In this document: piece after piece, positions 1 to 10,282 of the stretch
How positions within the stretch are numbered: the first letter of the stretch is position 1
How the letters are laid out: every line of letters begins with the position of its first letter
Assembly (NCBI RefSeq): GCF_007859715.1
Contig: NZ_SJPG01000001.1
Span: 372,001-436,000 of the forward strand
Direction of reading: 5' to 3'
Source: Rubinisphaera italica
Lineage (GTDB): Bacteria > Planctomycetota > Planctomycetia > Planctomycetales > Planctomycetaceae
DNA length: 64,000 nucleotides
The notes under the pieces: generated by a model
What the model was told of the DNA's origin: nothing
Seen by the model: the letters and a program-made list of their open reading frames with translations, nothing else
The model's database searches: none
Made by a program: the position numbers and the translations under genes

Positions 1-3
1 TCA

Positions 4-74
4 CTTCAGATCTGAAGATCCAGCAATATCTGTTTTAAGCGGTTCATTCTCCAATGAGAGTGGACCGCTTTTTT
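4..74 (+). terminator. Palindrome and rho-independent terminator at window start
   Basis: A perfect 14-bp palindrome CTTCAGATCTGAAG (4-17) precedes a hairpin with arms AAGCGGT (37-43) and ACCGCTT (64-70), followed by a T run. It probably ends a transcript that starts outside the window. The loop is 20 nt, longer than usual. Confidence 0.55.
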
Positions 75-75
75 C

Positions 76-414
76 ATGGATACGGCCTCAAACTCTCCCC
101 GACATTTGCACGGGAATTCCAGAATCAAATCTGATCATTACAAAAAGGAGATCACTATCAAACCGCAACCAGTTGTGAACTCGTCATCGACAGGTGACCA
201 ACTCGATTCAGACGCAATCTCCGATCAAACCCTGCGGAAATGGGCTCTTCTGCTGGCAAATGCAGAAATGGATTGGCCAGACGAACTGACACCGCAACAG
301 CAAATGAGATTGCTGCTGCTGGTACGGGAGCAGAGACGGGTAAGTCTGCTGACATTGATGGCGCGAATCATCGCAAAATCGCTCGTCTCAGAGGAATTTC
401 AACGAAAAACCTGA
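76..414 (+). CDS. Small hypothetical protein upstream of serine recombinase
   Basis: The 112-residue product has a low-complexity N-terminal half rich in Ser and Asn. Its compact helical C-terminal half contains WPDELTPQQQMRLLLLVREQ followed by a basic stretch. I do not recognise a named domain. From memory, short proteins with a similar C-terminal half often precede large serine recombinases in planctomycete genomes, so it may be an accessory or regulatory protein of the recombinase gene 175 bp downstream. The ATG lies directly after the upstream terminator's T run, leaving almost no leader, so the true start may be an internal codon. No catalytic residues are visible. Confidence 0.5.
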   Translation: MDTASNSPRHLHGNSRIKSDHYKKEITIKPQPVVNSSSTGDQLDSDAISDQTLRKWALLLANAEMDWPDELTPQQQMRLLLLVREQRRVSLLTLMARIIAKSLVSEEFQRKT

Positions 415-589
415 AAACCATGAAATTCAGGACAGGATTCAGAGATTTCTGCTGCGCGCAAATGCCTAGTAGTGCCTGACGTGCGTTGGGCCGGTGTGAA
501 TAAAGCGTTCCATCGTCCTGATTTCTGAGTCTATCAGGTGAGGATTTGCCAGGTGAACTCAAATCCCTCAACTATTAAGGAAGAGGATC

Positions 590-1819
590 ATGTTAATTGA
601 TCGATTTGATCGCAACAAAAAGTACCGCGTCGTGATTTATGTGCGGATGTCCACAAAGATGCAGAATGAACGATCTCCTGATCAGCAGATTGAGAGGATC
701 AAGGAACTCATACACCGATTACAACTTCCCTGGGAAGTGGTTGCAATTTATCGGGGTGATGGAATTTCTGGTCGTAGTAGCCGCAAGCGACTTGACTTTC
801 AGCAAATGCTGAAAGATCTCAAATCCGGCAAAGTCCAAGCAGAATTAATCCTCGTTGACTCTTTTGAACGTTTTTCACGTGCGGACAATAATCACGAAAT
901 TCGCTCAAAGCTGGCTCGGCAGGGCATTAAAATTCTAACTGCGGACAGCAACTTCGAGAACCCAGACAGTGTGCCTGGAAAAGCACTGAGTTTTGTCGAG
1001 TCGTTCCGGGCAACTGAAGAAGGACGAATCAAAGCACATAACGTCCTGAGAGGGAAGCATGATGCTGTTAGGCTTGGGCATTGGCCAGGGGGATCGGCTC
1101 CGTTTGGATATCGATTGAAAAACATCATGACTCTCCGCAAGGGAGTGGAGGAGATCGACTATCGGACTATTGAACCGATCCCTGAGCATAAAGGAATTAT
1201 TCTGAAAATATTTGAGTCTGCGGCTCATGAAAATCTGGGGGCCTCCAGGATCTGCAGGAAACTCAATAAAGATCCTGAGATCCCAGAAGACCTCAAACCC
1301 TTTTCGATCAGTTCCATCGACAGTTTTCTGCAAAATGAACTGTATTATGGAGAAATGATCTGGGGTAAATATTGCTATGGAATCGTCGATGATGTTCGGG
1401 TACGACAACCAGTTCCGGAGCAAGATTGGGTCCGAAATGAAAACTTCTGCGAGCCGATTGTCGACAAAGCCCTTTGGGATTTGGCCGCTAAGAATCGGGC
1501 CGCTCGTCGGTTGAAAAACAATGATTCCAACGATCAATCAAAGAACGGATGTAGACCCAATATGCCACATGCAAGAGGAATTGCACTCAAATATCCTCTC
1601 TCTGGATTAGTGATCTGTTCCTCCTGTGGCCGATCAATGGTCGCCACTTCAGGTGCAAAATACAAAACAATCTCAGGTGAAATACGTAATTATGTGTCTT
1701 ACCGCTGTCCGGCACGGTTTGCTGACGAGTGTGACAATCACTTCTCAATACCCGAGGAGTGGCTCAGAGAGACCGTTTTTGATCTCATCCGACAGCAACT
1801 CTTTTCCATATCCCAATAA
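590..1819 (+). CDS. Large serine recombinase, N-terminal and zinc-ribbon part (truncated)
   Basis: This 409-residue product has a resolvase-type catalytic domain (about residues 8-150). It starts with YVRMSTKMQNERSPDQQ, where the Ser of RMST is the expected nucleophile, and continues with GDGISGRSS and a DSFERFSR helix. A recombinase DNA-binding domain follows (about 160-300, HWPGGSAPFGYRL), then a zinc ribbon starting VICSSCGRSM (about 335-390). It would cut and rejoin DNA through a covalent phosphoserine link, to integrate or excise an element. It ends just after the zinc ribbon. The coiled coil and C-terminal HTH repeats normally following in planctomycete relatives lie downstream in other frames, so it is probably a broken copy. 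A good Shine-Dalgarno AAGGAAGAGG precedes the ATG. Confidence 0.85.
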   Translation: MLIDRFDRNKKYRVVIYVRMSTKMQNERSPDQQIERIKELIHRLQLPWEVVAIYRGDGISGRSSRKRLDFQQMLKDLKSGKVQAELILVDSFERFSRADNNHEIRSKLARQGIKILTADSNFENPDSVPGKALSFVESFRATEEGRIKAHNVLRGKHDAVRLGHWPGGSAPFGYRLKNIMTLRKGVEEIDYRTIEPIPEHKGIILKIFESAAHENLGASRICRKLNKDPEIPEDLKPFSISSIDSFLQNELYYGEMIWGKYCYGIVDDVRVRQPVPEQDWVRNENFCEPIVDKALWDLAAKNRAARRLKNNDSNDQSKNGCRPNMPHARGIALKYPLSGLVICSSCGRSMVATSGAKYKTISGEIRNYVSYRCPARFADECDNHFSIPEEWLRETVFDLIRQQLFSISQ

Positions 1820-3022
1820 TTGCTGACCTGATCGATTCCGATTGGGACGCATCGAGGACGGCGATTGAATTCGCCGTTCTCTTCTTTTTATTTACTCAAT
1901 TTACACGGAAGTACAAGCCAATGATTCAAAAAAACAGCTGATGCAATCCTCCAATTTTGGACGTCTACTCTCTGAAGTACAAAACCAAGTGGAACAGCTT
2001 CAGCCAGATATTGCCACACAAAAAGAAGCTCTTCTCTAGGAGAAAAGAGATCTGGAAAAGAAAAGACGCGGTTGGTTTGAAACACTAAGTAATCCAGATA
2101 TCTGCCCTTTATTCCGCAATGAGGTCGAGCACGAATCACAATCAGCCATGGAACGAATCCATCAAATCGAAACAGCACTTAATGATTTGGATTCCGCGAC
2201 TCGTCAAAAACGGGAGGCAATCGATCCTGATTGGGTCGCAGATCGACTGTTGAATTTAGCTCGGATTCTCGACAGTGAGCATGCCTCTGCAATGAATGTG
2301 GAATTATCAAAACATATCAAATCCATTAAATGCAGTCCAGAAGGTAAAGTGGAGGTCAACACCTGCCTCATGGGGGTATTGGCTGAACTGGAAGAAGCGA
2401 ATGATTTGTTTCAGGTGTCAGACGATATGGACTCGACATTGGAAAAACTGGTATCAAGCCACGGCGACGCACGCGCAGAAATCTGACAGAGGTATTTGAT
2501 GATGATAGTGCCGCAATCGCGAATAACGATTTTGCTGTCGATCCCGAGCGATTCGACAAGTTGAGCCCGCAATTGTTTCAGAAGCATGAGTTTCAAGTGC
2601 CCAAGAAAAAATCCTGGCCTGAAGAAAATGCTCAGCTTGTCGCTGAGTTTCGATTGAATAAAAAACTTTCGATGGAAAAAACTGCGAAGCATTTCGGGAT
2701 GTCTGTTCCGACTATTCGAAACGCATTGAAATACGCCAAGAGCCAGTATGGACTGGACGCATTCGGAAAAGAACTCAGTCGCATGAACCATCAAAACTGG
2801 GCCAAGGAAAATGCCACACAGGTTCTCGAGTATTTCGAGCAACCGGGTGTCACCATGTCTGACGCAGTGGAGCATTTTGGCAAATCCCAACCGACGCTCT
2901 CGATGGCAAAAAAATATGCCCGTCAAATGGGGGAAGAAGCAGTCACGCCGTCATCGTCATCAGACGATCCCAGTACATCCAGGGCTGAGATCGATCCTGA
3001 AAAGTCTTCCTCCAGAATCTGA
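1820..3022 (+). pseudogene. Decayed C-terminal half of the serine recombinase
   Basis: Joined across frames, this region reads as the rest of the recombinase. A frame shift near 1815 opens ADLIDSDWDASRTAIEFAVL. A second shift near 1885 leads into the coiled coil (SNFGRLLSEVQNQVEQLQP). An in-frame TAG lies at 2037-2039. Coiled coil then continues to 2486 (open from ATG 2148), where another shift near 2465 leads into TRRNLTEVFDDDSAA and two HTH-like repeats, PTIRNALKYAKSQYG and PTLSMAKKYARQMG (open from TTG 2561 to 3022). The order coil, acidic linker, paired HTH matches planctomycete recombinases as I remember them. At least three shifts and one stop indicate a pseudogene, though the pieces 2148-2486 and 2561-3022 could still be translated. 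Confidence 0.65.
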
Positions 3023-3041
3023 TCGCTCAGTGGGGCATTTG

Positions 3042-3078
3042 ACCGGCAGCCATTGGGCTGCCGGTATGGATTGTTTTT
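3042..3078 (+). terminator. Rho-independent terminator after recombinase region
   Basis: Perfect stem ACCGGCAGCC (3042-3051) and GGCTGCCGGT (3056-3065) with loop ATTG, then ATGGATTG and six T. It is a strong intrinsic terminator immediately after the recombinase-derived reading frame. Confidence 0.85.
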
Positions 3079-3154
3079 TAACTATCAAGGATTTCGAGGA
3101 CATCGTTTGATCTGTGAGCACATCGTTCACAGGTCAAAAGCAGCCCCGCAACTT

Positions 3155-3204
3155 TTCTCGGATCGTACCAGGTATATGACCATGTCCATGATACGATCCG
3201 AGAA
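3155..3204. repeat. 13-bp inverted repeat
   Basis: TTCTCGGATCGTA (3155-3167) and TACGATCCGAGAA (3192-3204) are perfect inverted repeats around a 24-bp spacer. No T run follows, so it is less likely a terminator than a recombination or protein-binding site. It lies between the recombinase remnant and the DISARM remnant. Confidence 0.6.
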
Positions 3205-3656
3205 TTCTTTCTGCTGGGTTTCTTGATTGAAAAATCGAACAGAATCTCTGTATTTAAAGGGTTATTTCATCATCGCCAGCAACTGACCACCTTTGAACAC
3301 ATAAAACTTCAGTTGTCACCGCAATCGCCATGGTTGCATGCGTACACATTCCCGGTTTGGATGCCGAAACTTGGTCCGGTGAAGGCGAACAGAGCGATGA
3401 GTGCGGCAATGAGGAGTGATCGTATTATGGGAATCGGCTTCCGGTGTTGATAACGGGTGTTGTGTTGGTTGAGCTATTGTCTAACGAGCGCGCTTCTGAA
3501 ATTTTCCGGTTGTTTCCAGTTCTATCTGGCTTTTTTGCAAAAAGCCGGCAAATGGCGGAAATATTATACACGTGCACACTTTTGCATTCAGCACTTCCGC
3601 TGGCGATAAGGCTTGCACCTCCATAACTGGTCATGTTCGACAGTTTGGAAGCCTCA
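3205..3656. other. No convincing gene
   Basis: Open frames here are short, overlap on both strands and lack recognisable domains. On the minus strand near 3310-3420 a frame encodes a hydrophobic stretch like a signal peptide, but no start codon was found for it. Confidence 0.4.
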
Positions 3657-3745
3657 GCTAAACAATTGGCAAAAACGTATCATTATATAGTGATGGAGAT
3701 CCATTACTCTTCAGTCGGAGTCTTTTCAAACGGTCAGTATCTCTC
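3657..3745 (+). repeat. Dispersed hairpin repeat, copy A
   Basis: Begins GCTAAACAATTGGCAAAAAC and contains a hairpin ATCATTA-TA-TAGTGAT followed by GGAGATCCATTACTCTTCAG. Three further copies occur at 37033, 40947 and 41458. Copy A is most like copy D downstream of the hairpin, and shares upstream flank (TTCGACAG, TTGGAAGC) with copy C. Confidence 0.8.
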
Positions 3746-3776
3746 ATTCATCCACAACCCCGATGAACTCAGTTTA

Positions 3777-4547
3777 TCAGAATGCTCTTTTCGCAAGGCC
3801 CTGGTCATATAAATGTCTGAAATGAGTTTCGACTCGTTTGGCGAGCCATTCGCTTTCGATCTTCAGGCCCACTTCGATGTTTCGCACTTGACCGGCCTCC
3901 GTAAAGTTGGCTGACGATACAAACACTTTTCGGGAATCCACAACAACACATTTGGCATGCAGAGAAGATGCACAGGGATGTCGTCTGCAATCAAGCGGGG
4001 GTTGTAATAAACATCGGGAAGTCGGCACCTCAGAGGCCACTGCTTGTCTTTGAATCGTTGCTTGAACCTGGACAAAGGATTGCTGACGGCGTCGTGTCAG
4101 CATCTGGACGAGGGACATTCAGGAAGAACTGGACCTGAAGCGAGGGGAATTGCTCCATACGTGTGGCAAGTGCCTCGAAAACCTGTTGTCCCTGATAAAC
4201 GGCGTATCCAATCACGAGAACGGAGTGATTGGCATGTGCGAACAGTTCGCGAACCACAACAGATGTGTCCCGGTTCGTAATTCCAGGGGCTTCCGGCCCA
4301 GATGTGACGAGGTCAATAGGAGGCTCGACAGCCTGTCCTCCGGTACGGTCGGCGAGGATCAACTCCCGGGGTTTGGCGATCTGCTTTTCTGAGAATCCCT
4401 GCTCTGCCAAACCAGTCAGCGACCATAGGATGGAATCAGTCGGCTCACCTGCAATGCTGTGTACGGGGCAGCAAGCCGTTCAGAACGCAGGGCTGCAATC
4501 AGGGATTGCAGGTCGCTATTGCTGAGTCTCGTCAAGGTGCCGTTCAT
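3777..4547 (-). pseudogene. drmC: DISARM protein DrmC (phospholipase D family), frameshifted
   Basis: DrmC is the phospholipase-D-like component of DISARM phage defence. The minus strand starts at ATG 4547 with a frame reading MNGTLTRLSNSDLQSLIAAL. It shifts near 4425 into LAEQGFSEKQIAKPRELILA and VVVRELFAHANHSVLVIGYA. It shifts again near 4080 into LPDVYYNPRLIADDIP, and once more into SLHAKCVVVDSRKVFVSSAN, the HxK-containing PLD motif. At least three shifts make it non-functional as read. Its start overlaps the drmB stop as ATGA (4544-4547), the coupling expected in a DISARM operon. No drmA helicase, methyltransferase or drmD/E gene is visible nearby. Confidence 0.8.
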
Positions 4548-5725
4548 GAGCCCCTCAAACTGAAGAACTCGATGCCAAGATGATCCACAGTGGGAACGAC
4601 AAGAGCGCGGTCGAGGAATTCATTGTGTTGTTCGCAGTAGGTCTCGGAGATCAGCAGGCAGCCATGACAGGCTGCACCGTGCAGAAAACGACGTTCATGC
4701 TGATTTGCTGGCTCGTGTTGAGCACAAACGGAGTCGTTCGAGCAAAGCTCCCCCATTTCCAAAGCGTTGTGTATGTGTTCGTGAATCCGCCGCCCCACCT
4801 GCACCAACCCGCCGAGCGTTCCCTCAGCATCGGATGTGCCCGTGTAAAGCAGGATGCCGTAACCAACATCAGGAATTGTGTAGATTCGCTCCCGAATTGA
4901 GCTGGCGGGGTAGCCGCATTCTAGGGAAACAGCAGTGACCAGCAGATGGGAGAACGAATGAAACAGCACATAGGGGAGCAATCCACCCGCTTCGACAACC
5001 TTCTTATGGGCTCCCGAGTATTCGCCTTTCCAGGCTTCGTAGCCGGCCAGTAGCCGTGTACCGCGGGCAATCAAATCCTGGCGGCTCGCCCATTGCTCAA
5101 CTGCATCTTTGCGGAACTGAATGAAGATTCCCTCGCCCCGTTTTTCGATTGCAGGCAACCATGTAATCTCTCGGGCCAGCGCAGCACGCTGAACACCCAT
5201 TTCCAATTCTCCATCGATATCCGGTGAAACCGCCTCAAATCTCGTGAAGCCTGCTTGAGCCATCACCTCGCGAAGGCGGTGGACCAGCACGACACGTTCG
5301 ACCTGGCTCATCCAGGGAGCATCCCAGCAGTCACGCGGCAGGTTTCGTGCGAAAAAGTTTCCATCCGGTTTGTCATCACCGAGTTCGTCCTTACTGGCGA
5401 TCAGCGTTTCCATCTCGGCATGTTTGATGGACTTCGATGTTTCCGCAGATTGTCCTCGTCGAACTTTCACCTCGGCGAAAACTTCGTCATCATTAATACC
5501 GTCCAGAACCGTGTGGACCTTTGCCTTCTTGCGTTCGTATTTGAGTTCGCCCACATCTTCGACTTCACCAATAAAGTACCAGACGGTTTCGACAGCGTCG
5601 CGAAGGGTTTCATTGCGATCGGGCAGAGAAATGACGCTCATGAGTTGGGCGAAGTACGCATTGCTGGCGGTTCGGATCAACAGACGATTGATTTGATCAC
5701 ATGACTCCTTTGAAAAAGGTCCCAA
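4544..5725 (-). pseudogene. drmB: DISARM protein DrmB (DUF1998), C-terminal part
   Basis: The 393-codon frame carries the DrmB/DUF1998 body and C-terminus: NRLLIRTASNAYFAQLMSV at the start, YVLFHSFSHLLVTAVSLEC, YTIPDVGYGILLYTGTSDAE, then a Cys-rich tail with CSNDSVCAQH and GAACHGCLLISETYCEQ. In DISARM, DrmB works with the DrmA helicase against incoming phage DNA. The open frame begins only because an in-frame TAG at 5726-5728 interrupts the longer gene. The same frame upstream encodes the preceding zinc-finger part. The TAG sits in the expected RPWLGP segment, so a Trp TGG to TAG nonsense change is the simplest reading. The stop overlaps drmC. Confidence 0.85.
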
Positions 5726-6352
5726 CTAGGGCCGGTTACTATCACAGTGTTTCAGAAGAATGGGCTGTTCAAATGCGGCGGCCATGCTTCGCTCTGCGTT
5801 TCCGCACTCGCAACGGACATAGACTTCGGAAAGATCTCCGCTGGTTCCCCTTTCTTCGATCCACATCTGACGGCGACATTCGGTCTTTCCGCCATGTACA
5901 AATTCGTACCAGTCAATATCGCCGATGTGTCCATTCCGGCACGTCCTCACAAATCGCACCGGAACGACACTGCGTTTCTTCTTGCTGTCGTCGATGAATT
6001 TGCCTTTGGTCAGCATCCTGCGATGGACCAGCATACGTGCGCGGACGGTGCTTCGTTTGGAATCACTGTCGACATCCTGTGTGATAAACCACTCAGGAAA
6101 CTGCCAGCCTCAGGTTCTCTCCCTTCGAGAGATGGCTCGGCCTTGGCGACAACCCGCCGCTCGCAACTCCAACTTTTCAATGTCTGGTACCGCAGGGGTG
6201 AAAGCTGTTGTGAGAAAACAACTTATCCCAAACCAGGCAGCCTTTTTTCCACCCCGGGGTGAGAAATCCGGGTTAGGGATTGGTTCTTTTTCCCAATCCC
6301 CAATCCCCAATCCCACTCTTCTTGGTAGTCGAGGCGGAACTCGAACAAACAC
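5726..6352 (-). pseudogene. drmB: DrmB N-terminal region with in-frame stops
   Basis: This is in the same frame as the C-terminal DrmB part. It contains GWQFPEWFITQ, VVPVRFVRTCRNGHIGDID, MWIEERGTSGDLSEVYVRC and ECGNAERSMAAAF, typical of the DrmB zinc-binding region. TGA at 6110-6112 and TAG at 5726-5728 are in-frame stops without frameshift. Beyond about 6190 only PDIEKLELRAAG resembles DrmB, and the rest (a run of three CAATCCC units near 6293) looks unrelated, so the true N-terminus seems lost. Neighbouring genes use TGA and TAG as normal stops, so recoding is unlikely. Confidence 0.75.
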
Positions 6353-6594
6353 ATTCTAACAAGCGAAATAAGCGAAATTACATAATGCGCGCTGCAGAAT
6401 CCGGTGCAGTTGATGCACAGCTTGAAGATACGAAATATTTGCTACAAAGATAGCCACATCTCTCCGTCTCTCTCATTCGAGACATTCTCAAATTAGTTGG
6501 CAAATTAAGAGTCTCCGAATGATAAAGGCTTTGGAGTATGTATCCTTTCACGCCACGGATAACAGATATGGAATGGATTGATCTTAACTGGCTG

Positions 6595-7120
6595 CTGTGA
6601 GTGCGGTCGTCAGGTCAAGGAATCGGTTGTGTTTTGATGGCGGCAGGTTTCCAGTATGCTTAGGATTGTGTCCACGAAGCGGATGCCTGATTCTCTGTTG
6701 GTTCCGAAGGACACTCTCCGCCAAATGACTGGATTTCTTAACGATCACTCGGTGTGATTATTCGTCGCAAGAATTATCGGATTGCTCACGAACCGCCACA
6801 GATTCTCTCGACGCCAATACAATTCCCGACACGTGCCAGTCGTCGGGGAGTAGGGGAGTTTGAGTCCGCACAGCAAAAGAACTTCGGTCTGCTTGCGAAT
6901 CCGTCCCCTCGTGATTTGAAAACCTAATCAACTGATCGTTCCATCCTGGCAGCGGCGGATGGACGCAAACAACTTCCCAGCCTGCTTCAACAACTGTTGA
7001 CCGACTTCGGCGGCATGTTTACCAGCGTATTCACTCATTTTCTGAAAGTTTTGTTTGTCGATCTGAGGTCGAACCATCATTTCAGATGTGCCCCAGCATC
7101 TTTGCTGACATTTTAACCGC
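6595..7120 (-). pseudogene. IS66-type transposase (TnpC), C-terminal remnant
   Basis: Minus-strand fragments read HAAEVGQQLLKQAGKLFAS and CQDGTIS, then VIWRRVSFGTNRESGIRFVD and TILSILETCRHQN, then RFLDLTTALTAAS. This is the order of the C-terminal half of IS66-like transposases, including the RFVE-like segment. Several stops and shifts separate them. The fragment is the continuation of the N-terminal remnant at 9234-10055, and the two are separated by the IS630 and IS5 elements. Confidence 0.7.
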
Positions 7121-8299
<1,179 letters not shown>

Positions 8300-8305
8300 G
8301 CTATC

Positions 8306-8707
8306 TCAAAACCGTTTTAATAGTGTAAACGCACAGCCGAGTGCGACGAAGCCTTCGTACAAAAAATCATGGCGTTCCCAGCGTGTGACAATGCGGCGAT
8401 AGTTGTGCAGCCAGGCGATCGTACGTTCCACGATCCACCGTCGTTTGTACCGACGAATTTTACGACCATCCTGTTTGACAGCTCGAGTGCGACCCCGGCG
8501 ATGTGGGCAAATGTAATCAATTACGGCTTCCTGAAATTTGTCTCGAATGCGATCAACATCTCCGGCTTTGTCGTAAATGATCCGTTCGGGCTTGTGGTTT
8601 TTACAGGTCATTTTTACAAACAGCGGCTCAATCAAGATCGATTCGTTTCGCGATGCCGATTCGGTGTCGATCGCCAGCGGAGTACCGTGGCGATCCACCA
8701 GAATCAT
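8306..8707 (-). CDS. IS5-family transposase, OrfB
   Basis: This 133-residue product is the C-terminal transposase part. It contains LVDRHGTPLAIDTESAS, RIIYDKAGDVDRIRDKF (second acidic site) and the closing KRRWIVERTIAWLHNYRR segment, where the Glu of IVERT is the third acidic residue of the DDE triad. It is probably expressed as a fusion with OrfA by -1 frameshifting rather than alone. The frame ends just inside the left terminal repeat. Confidence 0.85.
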   Translation of the reverse strand: MILVDRHGTPLAIDTESASRNESILIEPLFVKMTCKNHKPERIIYDKAGDVDRIRDKFQEAVIDYICPHRRGRTRAVKQDGRKIRRYKRRWIVERTIAWLHNYRRIVTRWERHDFLYEGFVALGCAFTLLKRF

Positions 8708-9150
8708 AATCTTTGTGCCTTTCCCACGACGGGTGGGACCAATCTTTTTACCCCTTTTTTTGCCGAGGCAAACGTGCCATCGCCGAAGGTTTCACTCAAA
8801 TCAATTTGGCCATTTCCTTCCATGGTGACCAATAACCGTTCCCAAACCTTCATCAACGTTCCATCTCCGGACCACGCGGCGTGCCTGCGGTGGCAAGTCG
8901 CTTTCGATGGGTAGGCCTTTGGTAAATCTTTCCAACGGGCTCCGGTGACGAGAATCCACAACACACCCTCCAAACAGTCGCGAGGGTGGACCTTGGGACG
9001 GCCGCCCTGTTTGGCAGGGGGGATCCAAGGAAACAAATCCGCAATCAAATTCCATTGCCTGTCGGTTAACACAACCGTTCGATCCGTCCTGGACACTGAG
9101 CTTGTGGACGACCGATGTCGTTTCGGCCACCAAACCAGTGTCATGAGCAT
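8704..9150 (-). CDS. IS5-family transposase, OrfA
   Basis: This 148-residue protein has the DUF4096-like N-terminal region (TDRQWNLIADLFPWIPPA, GGRPKVHPRDCLEGVLWIL) and reaches the first catalytic Asp in ETFGDGTFASAKKG. Its stop overlaps the OrfB start (ATGA at 8704-8707). An A-rich run followed by GGGG near 8752-8762 (minus strand) is a plausible slippery site. A -1 slip there would read on as GKKIGPTRRGKGTK into OrfB, giving a full transposase, as in IS427-group elements. It is therefore probably a functional two-frame gene rather than a broken one. Confidence 0.85.
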   Translation of the reverse strand: MLMTLVWWPKRHRSSTSSVSRTDRTVVLTDRQWNLIADLFPWIPPAKQGGRPKVHPRDCLEGVLWILVTGARWKDLPKAYPSKATCHRRHAAWSGDGTLMKVWERLLVTMEGNGQIDLSETFGDGTFASAKKGVKRLVPPVVGKAQRL

Positions 9151-9233
9151 GAGAATGCCTCCTTTCGGGAGAGATTCTCATGCAACTTTCAGGCCAATCG
9201 ACTGTACGATTTGACGTTTTGAGATACCTTCTA

Positions 9234-10055
9234 GTACATCTTCGCCTGATCGCAGGTCACAGTACCGGAAAATTCCTCTGTCAGTCATTCCGACAGTATC
9301 TTCCCGTACTGACTCGGCCGGTTCTGAAAGAAGGTGAACTGATCAGCCACAAACGTCCTCAGCCAAGTGTTCTGAGTAGGTTGTTTCATCGGAATTTCGT
9401 CTATCCGCATCCGGATTTGTCGCGGCAGTTGACTGATCAGCTCATTGTATATGGGTCTCAGTGCCGCTGTTGTGATGTTCTGGAGTTTACAGATCCAAGT
9501 GGGAATGATAGGGATTTTCAGAATCGATTCGAGAAACAGGCTCGTTCGGCGTTTACTCTGACGATAATGAGCCATCAGGAGTGAGACAAAGGTAGTCAGT
9601 CGCGGCCCCGTTGAATGAGTCTACCTCGTCGGGTAAGGGTTCCGCAGGTCGTGATGCCACACTTGGAACAGCAGAGACGATGCTGCTGATACTCGATGAT
9701 GTCGGGTTGGATCTCCGGTAATTTATAGACTTGATGACGCAGTGACTCGATCTCTTCACCGCTCTGTTCTCGCCCGCAACGCCGACAGACAGCGGGAACG
9801 CATGGAATGATCTGATGAACATCTTCGATCAGCACCAGTTCCCGTTTCACCTTTTTGCGCCCTTACAGGCCACCACGTTTTCGCTTGGATTTCGGTTTGT
9901 CAGCGGGAGCTTTCGCGTGTGAGAGTTGACTGGAGGACGGCAATCTGTTTGTCCTGTTGCTTAATATGATCAAACTGCATGCGGATCACCGCCTGAACAT
10001 CTACAGTCTGGCGAGACAACCACTCGTCAGGAATTTCAATCGAATTCCGTGTCAT
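9234..10055 (-). pseudogene. IS66-type transposase (TnpC), N-terminal remnant
   Basis: Starting at ATG 10055, the minus strand reads MTRNSIEIPDEWLSRQTVDV and a coiled-coil segment (QQDKQIAVLQSTL). It then gives the zinc-finger region CRRCGREQSGEE, HQVYKLPEIQPDIIEYQQHR and CCSKCG (open 9596-9850), and finally LMAHYRQSKRRTSLFLESIL and MRIDEIPMKQ (open 9285-9575). Stops at about 9284 and shifts near 9580 and 9860 break it. It ends at DQAKMY where the inserted elements begin. The C-terminal half continues at 7120 downward. Confidence 0.8.
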
Positions 10056-10282
10056 GCACGTATCATGATTCAATCCATTCAGATGGCAAGAGAAATTTCA
10101 ATTTCGGGGATGTGAACGTTTACAAAACTGACCGCAAGTTGAAATTCGGAGAATTCATTGCGTTATATTATAGGAAATCAAGTGTAATCTCATGCGACTA
10201 CCCTGAGCGAAGATGATAGAGAAATCGTAATTTATTGTTCGACATGTGCGTGATCTTACTTATTGGTTTTCAACTTCTTAAC

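Noticed and set aside
935..1537. 200-codon minus-strand open frame inside the recombinase gene
   Set aside because: It is antisense to a clear recombinase domain and has no recognisable domain of its own.
1857..1890. Hairpin ACGGCGA/TCGCCGT followed by a T-rich stretch, like a terminator for the recombinase
   Set aside because: The bases also encode TAIEFAV of the decayed recombinase body in frame 1, so the hairpin is probably coincidental, although it could now act as a terminator.
3310..3425. Minus-strand frame with a signal-peptide-like stretch and a short Cys-containing tail
   Set aside because: No start codon or ribosome-binding site found; too short to support.
5726..6112. Altered genetic code or programmed readthrough in drmB
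   Set aside because: TGA and TAG serve as normal stops in neighbouring intact genes, and the adjacent drmC is plainly frameshifted, so decay is simpler.
6288..6315. Short tandem CAATCCC repeats as a possible CRISPR or regulatory array
   Set aside because: Only three contiguous 7-bp units without spacers; simple sequence.
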